NCBI GenBank assembly: GCA_016716275.1
Contig: JADJWR010000004.1
Coordinates: 77,758 to 141,757 of the forward strand
Source: Burkholderiales bacterium
GTDB lineage: Bacteria > Pseudomonadota > Gammaproteobacteria > Burkholderiales > Burkholderiaceae_F
Reading direction: 5' to 3'
DNA length: 64,000 bases
The notes below the pieces were generated by a model. It did no database searches and had not been told where the DNA came from. It was given only the letters and a program-made list of their open reading frames with translations. Position numbers and translations under genes: made by a program. Shown here piece after piece: positions 7,998 to 16,100 of the stretch (the stretch's first letter is position 1; each line of letters begins with the position of its first letter).

Positions 7998-9068
7998 TCA
8001 CTTCGACTGCGCCAGCATGTACTCGACGGCGGCGCGGATCTCCGCGTCGCTTGCGGCGGCGGCCGCCCCCTTCGGCGGCATGGCGCCCTTGCCCTTGATC
8101 ACGCTCGCCGTCAGCGCGTCGACGCCGGCCGACGCACGTGGCGCCCACGCCGCCTTGTCGCCGAGCTTGGGGGCGCCGGCCACACCAGAGGCGTGACAAG
8201 CCATGCAGGATCCGTCGTAGAGCTTCTTGCCGGCTGCGGCATCGACCCTGGCGGGGGCCGCCGCGGCGGCGACCGGCACGGCGGCCGGGGCCGCGGCAGT
8301 CGGCGCAGCGGCCGCTGGCGCGGCCTGCTTGCCGGCGTTGAACATGTACTCGATCGCCCGCTTGATCTCGGCGTCGGTCAGCTTGGCCATGCCGCCGCGC
8401 GCCGGCATGCCACCGTGGCCGGTGATCGCCGACTCATGCAGCGCGGCCAGCCCCTTCTCGATGCGCGGCTTCCACGCCGCCCAGTCGCCGACCTTCGGCG
8501 CCCCACCGGCGCCGCTCTCGTGGCAACTGCCGCAGGCTTCGGCCACCACCTGCTGGCCGCTGTGCTCGCCGGTCTTCACCGGATCGGGCTCCTTGAACTT
8601 CGCCCCGGAGGCGTTGGCCATGTGGACAACGGCGCGCGCGACCTCGATCGGGTCGAGGTCGGCGTTGCCGCCTTTCGCCGGCATTCCCTTGAAGCCGTCG
8701 ACGGCATGCGTGAGCAGCGTCTCGTAGCCCTGCTTCAGTCGCGGTGCCCAGGCGGCGGTGTCGCCCGTCTTCGGCGCGCCGGCCACGCCGGCCGTGTGGC
8801 AGGCGCCGCAGGCGAGCTGGTAGACCGCCTCGCCCGACTTCAGCGCGCGCGGCCCGCTGGCCTGTGCGATGACCACCGAGCCGACCGGGCGAAGCCGCTC
8901 GGCGATCGCCTCGGGCGTCATCGCCTCGGCGCCGGCGCCGGCGGACTTCTGGCCGACGACGAACTTGACCAGCAGCACGATGATCAGCACCGGCACGACG
9001 AAGGCCAGCACCACGACGGTGATCAGTTGCCTGGGCGTCTTGATCGGAGAACTGTGCTGTTCGGACAT
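7998..9068 (-). CDS. Membrane-anchored triheme cytochrome c with three tandem c5-like domains
   Basis: The 356-residue product has one N-terminal transmembrane helix (about residues 15-38, VVVLAFVVPVLIIVLLVKFV) that would anchor it in the inner membrane with the rest in the periplasm. Three heme-binding CXXCH motifs lie at residues 87-91 (CGACH), 179-183 (CGSCH) and 288-292 (CMACH). Each is followed by the same pattern of GAPK, W-P-R, then a GMPA/AMPP methionine that is the likely axial ligand. An Ala/Pro-rich linker (about residues 248-274) precedes domain three. A periplasmic electron-transfer role is inferred; the partner is unknown. Confidence 0.9.
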   Translation of the reverse strand: MSEQHSSPIKTPRQLITVVVLAFVVPVLIIVLLVKFVVGQKSAGAGAEAMTPEAIAERLRPVGSVVIAQASGPRALKSGEAVYQLACGACHTAGVAGAPKTGDTAAWAPRLKQGYETLLTHAVDGFKGMPAKGGNADLDPIEVARAVVHMANASGAKFKEPDPVKTGEHSGQQVVAEACGSCHESGAGGAPKVGDWAAWKPRIEKGLAALHESAITGHGGMPARGGMAKLTDAEIKRAIEYMFNAGKQAAPAAAAPTAAAPAAVPVAAAAAPARVDAAAGKKLYDGSCMACHASGVAGAPKLGDKAAWAPRASAGVDALTASVIKGKGAMPPKGAAAAASDAEIRAAVEYMLAQSK

Positions 9069-9187
9069 CTGGGCGACCCCGGAGCGCGCCGCAGCCGGCG
9101 CAGTTAACGTTGGGCAAGCATGAAATTATAGGGGCCGGGCGGGCCGTCGCCCGGCGTCGGGCGCCGACCGGCTACACTGTCGCTGTC

Positions 9188-9264
9188 GCGCCCGTAGCTC
9201 AGTTGGATAGAGTACTGCCCTCCGAAGGCAGGGGTCGTGCGTTCGAGTCGCGCCGGGCGCGCCA
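9188..9264 (+). tRNA. tRNA-Arg (anticodon CCG)
   Basis: A complete 77-base cloverleaf. The acceptor stem GCGCCCG (9188-9194) pairs with CGGGCGC (9254-9260), followed by discriminator G and an encoded CCA at 9262-9264. The D arm contains AGCTCAGTTGGATAGAG. The anticodon stem CTGCC/GGCAG encloses the loop CTCCGAA, giving anticodon CCG, and the T loop is GTTCGAGTC. It would read CGG arginine codons. Confidence 0.97.
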
Positions 9265-9327
9265 TCGTACGTTCCGCGGCGGTGGCGCGGCGTACCGTCC
9301 GCGTCATCGCCGCATCCCGCTGCCGCA

Positions 9328-9867
9328 CTAGTCGCAGGTCGCCGCGTCCACAGTCCGCATGCTCAGCGATGCGAAGCACAGCGATCGCGACGTGCCGTCG
9401 AGGGTCAGCACCAGCCTGCCGAGCACCAGTCCCCGGCTGCCGGGACGATGCAACCGGCCCTCCGCGTTGAACGACAGCACCGTGCCCGGAAACAGGGCGC
9501 CGAAATAGGGGCGGACGGTCATTCCGGCAACGGCCAGCGGCCGCTCGACCAGCGTCTCCTCACCGGAATCCTGCCTGCCGTCGTCGTTGCGGTCGCTGAA
9601 GGACCGCCAGCCGGTTGACCAGTCCCGCCCGTCCGCCGGCGTCACTGCGACCGGACTGGCTCGCCTGATCGCTTCCGAGCGCGCCAGGTAGAAGGTCGCA
9701 TGCAGATCGCTGCTGCCGCCGCGCAGGCGATGCCGAACGAGCGCATCCTTCATCGCCGGCACGGCGGCCCCGGCCAGAATGGCGGCAATCGACAGCGCCA
9801 TCATCGCCTCGATCAGGCTCACGCCGTGCTGGCGGCCTGGCACCCTGTCGATCCTCGTTGCGGCCAT
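9328..9867 (-). CDS. FimT/GspH-type minor pseudopilin (locus 1)
   Basis: A type IV pilin-like protein of 179 residues. The prepilin cleavage region is HGVSLIEAMMALSIAAILAG, with Gly before the cut and Glu at +5 of the mature chain. A GspH/FimT-type C-terminal domain with SFNAEGRLHRPG follows. The ATG at 9867 has a GGGGAGAG ribosome site six bases upstream. It is divergent from the pilV-pilW/X-pilY1-pilE genes of the same locus. In the second locus the equivalent gene heads the operon on the same strand, so the gene here has a different orientation. Likely a minor pilin that primes pilus assembly. Confidence 0.88.
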   Translation of the reverse strand: MAATRIDRVPGRQHGVSLIEAMMALSIAAILAGAAVPAMKDALVRHRLRGGSSDLHATFYLARSEAIRRASPVAVTPADGRDWSTGWRSFSDRNDDGRQDSGEETLVERPLAVAGMTVRPYFGALFPGTVLSFNAEGRLHRPGSRGLVLGRLVLTLDGTSRSLCFASLSMRTVDAATCD

Positions 9868-10213
9868 CGGAACTCTCCCCGTGCTCGCCTGCTCGGGGAA
9901 ATCTTGGTGCCGCCGGCGCGCCGATCGAAGTGAATCTTCCGCAGCCGCCCCGCGGAATCTTCCGCAGCGATTGGCCCGCCGCTGAAGAACACTTGGCATG
10001 CATGCCGACCAACCAGCGCCGATGGCCGAAGCCGCCCATCGGAGCGAGCAGGCCAGACAGCGAAGCCAGATGAGCACCCATCCAAGCGGACCGGACAATC
10101 GGCGCACGGCGAGGCCGGCGATCGCGCCGCCGGCAGCCGACCGCCTCGCAGCAGGCAGACACGTGTCCTTCTGGCTCACCGATCACGACCGCCATGCGTC
10201 GCCGGCGCGCGCG
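9868..10213. promoter_or_regulatory. Divergent control region of minor-pilin locus 1, with 13-bp direct repeat
   Basis: This 346-base gap between the divergent fimT-like and pilV genes has no credible gene. It holds a perfect direct repeat GAATCTTCCGCAG at 9932-9944 and 9955-9967. The copies are 23 bases apart start to start, about two helical turns, as expected for a protein binding one face of the DNA. An activator of pilin gene expression is a plausible binder. No clear -35/-10 or -24/-12 promoter is seen. Confidence 0.4.
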
Positions 10214-10675
10214 ATGCCGTCGCGTCGGCAGTCTGGCCTCGGCCTGATCGAAGTGCTGGTCGCGCTGGTGCTGCTGTCGATCGGCCTGCTCGGGCTGGCC
10301 GGCCTGCAGGCGAGCGGCATGCGGGTCGGCCTCAGTTCGATCCAGCGCAGCCAGGCGGCGCAACTGGCGCAGGACATGATCGAGCGGCTGCGTGCCAACG
10401 TCGCCGGTGCCGGCGCCTACAACCTGGCGCTTGGTGACGCCGCACCGGCTTGCGCAAGCGTGGCGGGGTGCGAGCTGCGCGACTGGCGGCTGCGCCTGCA
10501 GGCCCTGCCCGCCGGCACCGGCGCGGTGATGGTCAGCGGGCAGCAGGCGACCGTGATCGTTCAGTGGGACGACTCGCGCGGCGGCAGCGCGCTGCGTGGT
10601 TCCGCGATGGCCGATGCGGCACGCGGGCGGCTGCGCACGACCCAGCTGCAGATCACCGCGCAACTGGCGAACTGA
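10214..10675 (+). CDS. pilV: Type IV pilus minor pilin PilV-like (locus 1)
   Basis: A 153-residue minor pilin. The start at ATG 10214 gives a short leader, MPSRRQSG, then the mature start LGLIEVLVALVLLSIGLLGL, the typical PilV hydrophobic helix with Glu at +5. The PilV-type body contains SQAAQLAQDMIERLRAN and IVQWDDSRGG. The second-locus copy at 22527 has closely similar features (AAQLATDMADRLRAN, VQWDDSRGG). A GTG at 10163 would give a long leader. The gene is followed two bases later by pilW-pilX. Confidence 0.88.
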   Translation: MPSRRQSGLGLIEVLVALVLLSIGLLGLAGLQASGMRVGLSSIQRSQAAQLAQDMIERLRANVAGAGAYNLALGDAAPACASVAGCELRDWRLRLQALPAGTGAVMVSGQQATVIVQWDDSRGGSALRGSAMADAARGRLRTTQLQITAQLAN

Positions 10676-10677
10676 CG

Positions 10678-12276
10678 ATGGCCGGTGATCGCGCCCGCCA
10701 GTGCGGCCTGACGCTGACCGAGCTGATGGTCAGCGTGGCGATCAGCGTCGCGCTGCTGGTCGTGCTCGCCAACGTCTACCTCGGTTCGCGCGCTGCCTAC
10801 CGGACCAACGAAGCGCTGGCGCGCTTGCAGGAGACCGGGCGGCTCGCCCTCGAACTGATCGCCCGCGACCTGCGCAGCAGCGGCTTTGCCGGCTGCCTGT
10901 CGCGCGGCGGTCGGATCACCGTCTATGTCAATCCACGGCCGGCGGCGCTCGATCCGCCGGCGGCGCTGCGCGGCCACGAACGCGCCGCCGGATTCGCCTA
11001 CCCCGGTGGCGTCGAACGCCTGGCCGGCGACGACGACAGCGACGTGGTCCGTATCGTCGCCGTCGATTCGACGGCCAGGGCCTACGTCGACGGCGAAAGC
11101 GACGTCGCGGCGGCAACCATCGCGATCCGCGACAACGACGCCGGCTTCGAACCGGGCGACCTGCTGGTGGTCAGCGACTGCGAGCGCGCCGCGCTGTTCG
11201 CCGTGACCGGCCTGCAGTCGAAGCCGCTCCGGCTGGCGCACGCCGCCGACCGAAACGGCGGCATCGACACGCCGACGCACCGCATCAGCCCGTCGTTCAA
11301 GGCGCGCGACCAGGCGTTCGTCGCCCGCTTCGACAGCGTCGCCTACTTCGTCGGCAGGCCGAAGGGCGACAGGCAGGCGCCGCCGTCGCTGTACCGCGCC
11401 GGCCTCGAGCGCACGGAGAAGGTGGTCGAGAACGTCGAAGATCTGGATTTCCTCTACGGTCTCGACGACGACGGTGACGGCGCGGTCGACCGCTACCTGC
11501 CGGCCGACCGGATCGACGCGGCACAGTGGGAGCGGGTGCTGAGCGTCCGCGTCAGCCTGCTGGCGGTGAGCGCCGAAGCTGCGCCGCCCGCTGGTGGACA
11601 GGTCGTCTACCTGCGCGACGTCGACGGCGACACCCTCCTCGATCCACAGCCCGCGCGCGACGCGCGGCAGCTGCGGCAGGTGTTCACCACCACCGTGTCG
11701 CTGCGCAACCGACCGACTGCCATGAGATCCGCCTCCAGATGCCGGACCGGCGGCGCCGGCCGCCACCCACAGCGTGGCGCGGTGCTGGTCGTCGGCCTCG
11801 TCTTCCTGCTGCTGATGACGCTCATCGGCGTGACCGCCTTCGTGGTGGCGACGCAGGAGGAGCGAATGGCCGGCAATGCGCGCGACCGACTGCGCGCCTT
11901 CGAGGCGGCCGAACAGGCGCTGCGCCACTGCGAGGGTCATCTGAGCGGCCCGCTGCCGCCGGTGTTCTCGGCCGACGGCAGCGCCGACAGCGGCATGTAT
12001 TCGGCGCCAGACGCCGGGCGCGCGCCCGCCGAGAAGGAGAAGTGGCAGGCGATCGACTGGGACGCCGAGCCGACCCGTCAGCTGGGCGGCGTGCCGGATG
12101 TCGCCGAGCAGCCGCGCTGCATCGCGCAGCAACTCGCCCGCGCGCCTTCGGGCAATGCCAGCCGGCGCGCCGAGGCAGCGGTCGTGCCGGCGTCGGCCTA
12201 CCAGGTCACCGCGCGTGGCGTCGGCGCCCATCGACGCACCGTCGTGGTGCTGCAGAGCACCTTCGTACGCGACTGA
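10678..12276 (+). CDS. Fused PilW-PilX minor pilin reading frame (locus 1)
   Basis: One uninterrupted 533-residue frame covers two pilin genes. Residues 1 to about 348 are PilW: leader then GLTLTELMVSVAISVALLVV, ending at VFTTTVSLRNR. The PilX part has QRGAVLVVGLVFLLLMTLIG and QEERMAGNARDRLRAFEAAE. In locus 2 the same two proteins are separate, with a stop right after the matching VFTTTISLRNR. Here an ATG at 11722 could start PilX independently, and a TGA overlaps it one frame off. The fusion could therefore be a one-base indel that removed the PilW stop, an assembly error, or a true fusion. A fused PilX would have its second pilin helix internal and unprocessed. Confidence 0.8.
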   Translation: MAGDRARQCGLTLTELMVSVAISVALLVVLANVYLGSRAAYRTNEALARLQETGRLALELIARDLRSSGFAGCLSRGGRITVYVNPRPAALDPPAALRGHERAAGFAYPGGVERLAGDDDSDVVRIVAVDSTARAYVDGESDVAAATIAIRDNDAGFEPGDLLVVSDCERAALFAVTGLQSKPLRLAHAADRNGGIDTPTHRISPSFKARDQAFVARFDSVAYFVGRPKGDRQAPPSLYRAGLERTEKVVENVEDLDFLYGLDDDGDGAVDRYLPADRIDAAQWERVLSVRVSLLAVSAEAAPPAGGQVVYLRDVDGDTLLDPQPARDARQLRQVFTTTVSLRNRPTAMRSASRCRTGGAGRHPQRGAVLVVGLVFLLLMTLIGVTAFVVATQEERMAGNARDRLRAFEAAEQALRHCEGHLSGPLPPVFSADGSADSGMYSAPDAGRAPAEKEKWQAIDWDAEPTRQLGGVPDVAEQPRCIAQQLARAPSGNASRRAEAAVVPASAYQVTARGVGAHRRTVVVLQSTFVRD

Positions 12277-12289
12277 AGGAGGGCCTGTC

Positions 12290-14350
12290 ATGGAGCTAGC
12301 GTTGACCGCAACTCGTTCGGCCGCGCCGCCGGCCGCAAGCGGCCTTCTGCGCTGCGCTCGGATGGCGCTCGCGGGCGGCGTGCTGGCTGCGCTGCATCTG
12401 GGCGCGTCGACCGCATCGGCGCAGGCGACCGACGCGGAACTCGCGTGCGCGAAGGACCTCGGCCTCGGCGGTGCGCTGTCTACCAACGCTTCGCGGCTCG
12501 CCGTCGAAGCGCGCCTGTTCCAGGCGAGCTTCGACACGCGCGACTGGTCGGGTCGGCTGCGCGCCATGGCGGTGGACCGCAACGGTGCGCTGGGGGCCGC
12601 TGTCTGGGAAGCCACGATTCCGGCGGCCGCGCAGCGGCGCATCTTCACGTCGAGCGCCGCCGGTGCGGCGATCGAGTTCACCTGGCAGGCACTGGTCGCC
12701 GCCGGGATGCAGGCAGCCATCGGCGATGGCGACCTGTTGAACTACCTGCGCGGCGACCAGAGCCGGGAGGCCTCGCCGGGCCAGCCGGCCGGCTTCCGGA
12801 AGCGCGGCGTGCGCCTCGGTGCGATCGTCAATTCGCAGATCGCCCTTTCCGGCGGCGAGGACTTCGGCTACGAGGCGCTGGTCGACACCGCCGATCTCGC
12901 CTCGCCGGCGTCGGCAGCCGGCCTCGCCTACGCCGCCTACCTGCGCGCGAAGGCTGGCCGGACCAGGCTGGCGCTGGTCGGCGCCAACGACGGCATGCTG
13001 CACGCGTTCGATGCGGCCAGCGGCGCGGAGAAGTTCGCCTACCTGCCGCGAACGTTGCTCGCCGAGCCGGTTTCCGCAACCGATCCGCGTTCGGTGCTGG
13101 TCCGCCTGGCCGATCCGGCGTCCGCACCGCGCTTCTACGTCGACGGTTCACCGTTCGTCGGCGATGCCTACTGGGGCGGCGCGTGGCACACCGTCGCCGT
13201 CGGCACGACCGGCGTCGGCGGCAGGGGCGTTTTTGCCCTCGACATCACCGACCCCGAGGCGATGTCGGCCGGCAAGGTGCTGTGGGACATCGACGGAAGG
13301 ACCGATGCCAATCTCGGCTACCCGGTTGGCCAGGCGGTGATCGGCAGGCTGCACGACGGCAACTTCTACGCCGTGTTCGGCAACGGCTATCGCAGTGCCA
13401 ACGGCTGCCCGGTGCTTTACCTGGTGCGCCTGCCCGACGGCCAGTTGCGCCGCGTGCCGACCGGCGGGCGGTCGCTGGGCGACGCCTGCGCTGCGCCGAA
13501 CGGCCTCGGCCGACCTTCACTGCACGACGTGCACGAGCGAGGATCGGCTGGCCATCGCACCACCGACTACGTGTACGCCGGCGACCTGCGCGGCAACTTG
13601 TGGCGCTTCGACCTGCGCCAGGTGAACCTGCAGAACGATCCGCCGACCGGTGTCGGCGTCGAGCGGGTGTTGGTGGCGACCGACGCCGCCGGCCTGCCGC
13701 AGCCGATCACCGGCCCGATCGAGATCGGCGCCGCGCCGGCGGCGGTCGCCCAGGCGGGCACGGGGCCGAGGCCGGCCGCCCTCTGGTTCGGCACCGGCCG
13801 TCACCTGGCTGCCGATGATCGTGGCGACCCGTCGCGGCAGTCCGTCTACGGCATCGTCGACCGCTTCGACGGCCCGCTCGCCGGCGGCGACCTGCAGCGG
13901 CAGACGAGCAGCGTCGCCAGCGCGCTGGCGGGAGTCGTCGGCGGCGCATCGGTCGACTACACCGGCGCCGCGGCGGGGCGACGCCAGCATGGCTGGGTCA
14001 TCGACCTGCCGCGGCCCGGCGAGCGGCTGATCGGCTGGCCGCTGGTGCGGCAGGGGCGCCTGCTGTTCGCCTCGCTTCTGCCTGACGGCGACAAGTGCTT
14101 CGCCGGCACCTCGTCGATCTTCGCCGTCGATCCGTTCGACGGCGTCGGACTGGCGAGGCGCATCTTCGCCGGCGATCCGGCGGCGGACTTCATCGGCTCG
14201 ACGGCGGGCATCGTGCAGGACCTCGCCTACGTCGACGTCGGGGCGCGGGCCTACCTCTTCGCTGCCGGCGGCGCGCTGCAACTGGAACGGATCGAGCCTG
14301 CGCCGGGCGGCACCCGCGGCCGCGCGTCGTGGCGGGAGGTCTTCCGATGA
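12290..14350 (+). CDS. Short PilY1-like protein without the von Willebrand domain (locus 1)
   Basis: The 686-residue product has a signal peptide (cleavage near ASAQ, about residue 45) and then goes straight into the region that matches residues from about 565 of the full-length PilY1 at 24656. Shared stretches include LVGANDGMLHAFDAASG, GTTGVGGRGVFALDITDP and VFGNGYRS, typical of the PilY1 beta-propeller. The N-terminal von Willebrand A part is missing, and the D-x-N-x-D-x3-D calcium loop of the longer copy is replaced by DVHERGSAGHRTTD. The ribosome site AAGGAGGG precedes ATG 12290. It may be a pilus-tip component, with altered calcium or adhesion behaviour. Confidence 0.85.
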   Translation: MELALTATRSAAPPAASGLLRCARMALAGGVLAALHLGASTASAQATDAELACAKDLGLGGALSTNASRLAVEARLFQASFDTRDWSGRLRAMAVDRNGALGAAVWEATIPAAAQRRIFTSSAAGAAIEFTWQALVAAGMQAAIGDGDLLNYLRGDQSREASPGQPAGFRKRGVRLGAIVNSQIALSGGEDFGYEALVDTADLASPASAAGLAYAAYLRAKAGRTRLALVGANDGMLHAFDAASGAEKFAYLPRTLLAEPVSATDPRSVLVRLADPASAPRFYVDGSPFVGDAYWGGAWHTVAVGTTGVGGRGVFALDITDPEAMSAGKVLWDIDGRTDANLGYPVGQAVIGRLHDGNFYAVFGNGYRSANGCPVLYLVRLPDGQLRRVPTGGRSLGDACAAPNGLGRPSLHDVHERGSAGHRTTDYVYAGDLRGNLWRFDLRQVNLQNDPPTGVGVERVLVATDAAGLPQPITGPIEIGAAPAAVAQAGTGPRPAALWFGTGRHLAADDRGDPSRQSVYGIVDRFDGPLAGGDLQRQTSSVASALAGVVGGASVDYTGAAAGRRQHGWVIDLPRPGERLIGWPLVRQGRLLFASLLPDGDKCFAGTSSIFAVDPFDGVGLARRIFAGDPAADFIGSTAGIVQDLAYVDVGARAYLFAAGGALQLERIEPAPGGTRGRASWREVFR

Positions 14351-14826
14351 GGCAACGCGCGGGCTTCACGCTGATCGAAGTGATGATCGTCGTCGCCATC
14401 GCGGCGATCCTCGCCGCTGTCGCGATACCGAGCTATCTCGACTCCATCGTGCGCGGCAAGCGGGCGGCCGCGCGGCAGGTGCTGCTCGAGGCGGCGCAGT
14501 TCCTCGAGCGGAACTTCACTGCCGCCGGCTGCTACGACTTCGCCGACATCGCCGCCTGCCGGTCGCGTTCGGGCGCGGCGACGCCCCGGCCGTCGACGTT
14601 GCTGCGCGCGCCCGCCGAGGGCAGGCAGAGCCATGCGGTCACCTGGACCTTCGCCGCCGACGGCCAGGCGTACACGCTTACCGCGACGCCCTGCGGCGCC
14701 GTCGGCGCCAACTGCCCGGCCGGCGCCGAGTCCTCGTTCGTCGATGCCGACTGCGGCGCGTTGACCCTGACGCAGACCGGGCTGCGCGGTGCCGTCGGCA
14801 CGGTGGCCGACTGCTGGCGGCGCTGA
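14347..14826 (+). CDS. pilE: PilE-like type IV minor pilin (locus 1)
   Basis: A 159-residue pilin. MRQRAGFTLIEVMIVVAIAA gives a short leader, then F+1 and E+5, as required by the prepilin peptidase PilD. The body has FLERNFTAAGCYDF and a C-terminal disulfide region with CGALTLTQTG and CWRR. Its ATG overlaps the pilY1 stop (ATGA), so it is translated with it. The equivalent gene at 28276 is arranged in the same way after the second pilY1. These are PilE-type minor pilins of the fimT-pilVWXY1E cluster, not the major pilin (inference from context). Confidence 0.9.
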   Translation: MRQRAGFTLIEVMIVVAIAAILAAVAIPSYLDSIVRGKRAAARQVLLEAAQFLERNFTAAGCYDFADIAACRSRSGAATPRPSTLLRAPAEGRQSHAVTWTFAADGQAYTLTATPCGAVGANCPAGAESSFVDADCGALTLTQTGLRGAVGTVADCWRR

Positions 14827-14892
14827 GGCCGCCGTGGTTGGCCCTGCCGGCCGGCGGGCGTTGACCGGGCGGCAGCCGCTATGCTTACGGCC

Positions 14893-15315
14893 ATGTCGAC
14901 CTCCCGCGAACCCTCGCCTACCGAGATCACGCTGCACGCCGGCTCGCGCGTGCTCGAAATCGCCTTCGACGACGGCCGGGTCTTCCGGCTGCCGTTCGAG
15001 TTCCTGCGCGTGTACTCGCCGTCGGCCGAGGTGCGCGGCCACGGCCCGGGGCAGGAAACGCTGCAGGCCGGCAAGCGCGACGTGACGATCCTCGAATTGC
15101 AGCCGGTCGGCCACTACGGCGTGCAGCCGGCTTTCTCCGACGGACATTCGTCCGGCATCTATTCGTGGCGCTACCTGTACGAGCTCGGCCTCGACCAGGA
15201 CCGCCTGTGGGCCGAATACCTGCAACAGCTCGACGAGGCCGGCGCCAGCCGCGATGCGGGCGACGCCGGCGCGGCGCCGCCCGCCGGCGCCGGCTCGGCG
15301 TGCAGCCGGCACTGA
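14893..15315 (+). CDS. DUF971 (gamma-butyrobetaine hydroxylase-like N-terminal) protein
   Basis: The 140-residue product matches the DUF971 domain, also found at the N-terminus of gamma-butyrobetaine hydroxylase: EIAFDDGRVFRLPFEFLRVY, then VTILELQPVGHYGVQPAFSD and SGIYSWRYLYELG. No catalytic motif can be assigned. An upstream ATG at 14881 adds four residues; 14893 is preferred because it precedes the conserved STSREPSPTEI start. In betaproteobacteria this family regularly lies before ubiE, as here (14 bases apart). A link to ubiquinone or iron-sulfur metabolism is possible but not shown. Confidence 0.85.
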   Translation: MSTSREPSPTEITLHAGSRVLEIAFDDGRVFRLPFEFLRVYSPSAEVRGHGPGQETLQAGKRDVTILELQPVGHYGVQPAFSDGHSSGIYSWRYLYELGLDQDRLWAEYLQQLDEAGASRDAGDAGAAPPAGAGSACSRH

Positions 15316-15328
15316 TCGGCGCCGGGCG

Positions 15329-16084
15329 ATGAGCGAAGAAAGGCGCGCCGACCCCGGCGCGACGCACTTCGGTTTCGAGGCCGTCGACGAGCGGGCCAAG
15401 GCGCAGAAGGTCGCCGGCGTGTTCGACTCGGTCGCCACCCGGTACGACCTGATGAACGACCTGATGTCGGCCGGGTTGCACCGGCTGTGGAAGGCGTTCA
15501 CGGTGCGGCAGGCCGATGTCCGGCCCGGCATGCGGGTGCTCGACATCGCCGGCGGCACCGGCGACCTGGCGCGCGCGTTCGCCGAGCGCGCCGGCCATGA
15601 CGGGCTGGTGGTGCTCAGCGACATCAACATGTCGATGCTGCACGCCGGCCGCGACAAGCTGCTCGACAAGGGGCGCATGCTGCCGCTGGTGCAATGCGAT
15701 GCCGAGCGGCTGCCGTTCGCCGACGACAGCTTCGACGTCGTCTCGGTCGCCTTCGGCCTGCGCAACATGACGCACAAGGACATCGCGCTGGCCGAGATGC
15801 GGCGGGTGATCAGGCCCGGCGGCAAGCTGCTGGTGTTGGAGTTTTCCCGGGTGTGGGCGCCGCTCGCGCCCCTTTACGATGCCTACTCGTTCTCGGTGCT
15901 GCCCTGGCTCGGTTCGAAGGTGGCGGGCGACAGCGACAGCTATCGCTACCTGGCCGAGTCGATCCGCATGCACCCGCCGCAGGAAGAACTTGCCCGCCTG
16001 ATGGAACACGCGGGGCTCGAACAGGTCAAATGGTTCAACCTGACGGCGGGCGTGTGCGCGCTGCACGTCGGGCGCAAGTCCTAG
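15329..16084 (+). CDS. ubiE: Ubiquinone/menaquinone C-methyltransferase
   Basis: UbiE transfers a methyl group from S-adenosylmethionine to the ring of the quinone precursor, in the cytosol. The 251-residue product has FGFEAVDERAKAQKVAGVFD near its start, the SAM-binding motif VLDIAGGTGDLA, and the family signatures YDLMNDLMSAGLHRLWK and NMTHKDIALAEMRRVIRPGG. The C-terminal NLTAGVCALHVGRKS is typical. The start ATG at 15329 is preferred over an earlier one at 15254, which lies inside the DUF971 gene. It belongs to the DUF971-ubiE-Tim44-ubiJ-ubiB block. Confidence 0.97.
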   Translation: MSEERRADPGATHFGFEAVDERAKAQKVAGVFDSVATRYDLMNDLMSAGLHRLWKAFTVRQADVRPGMRVLDIAGGTGDLARAFAERAGHDGLVVLSDINMSMLHAGRDKLLDKGRMLPLVQCDAERLPFADDSFDVVSVAFGLRNMTHKDIALAEMRRVIRPGGKLLVLEFSRVWAPLAPLYDAYSFSVLPWLGSKVAGDSDSYRYLAESIRMHPPQEELARLMEHAGLEQVKWFNLTAGVCALHVGRKS

Positions 16085-16100
16085 ACCAACGGAGATCTCG

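Noticed and set aside
9980..9998. Possible sigma-54 promoter (TTGGCATGCATGC) before pilV
   Set aside because: The GG and GC elements are seven bases apart instead of ten.
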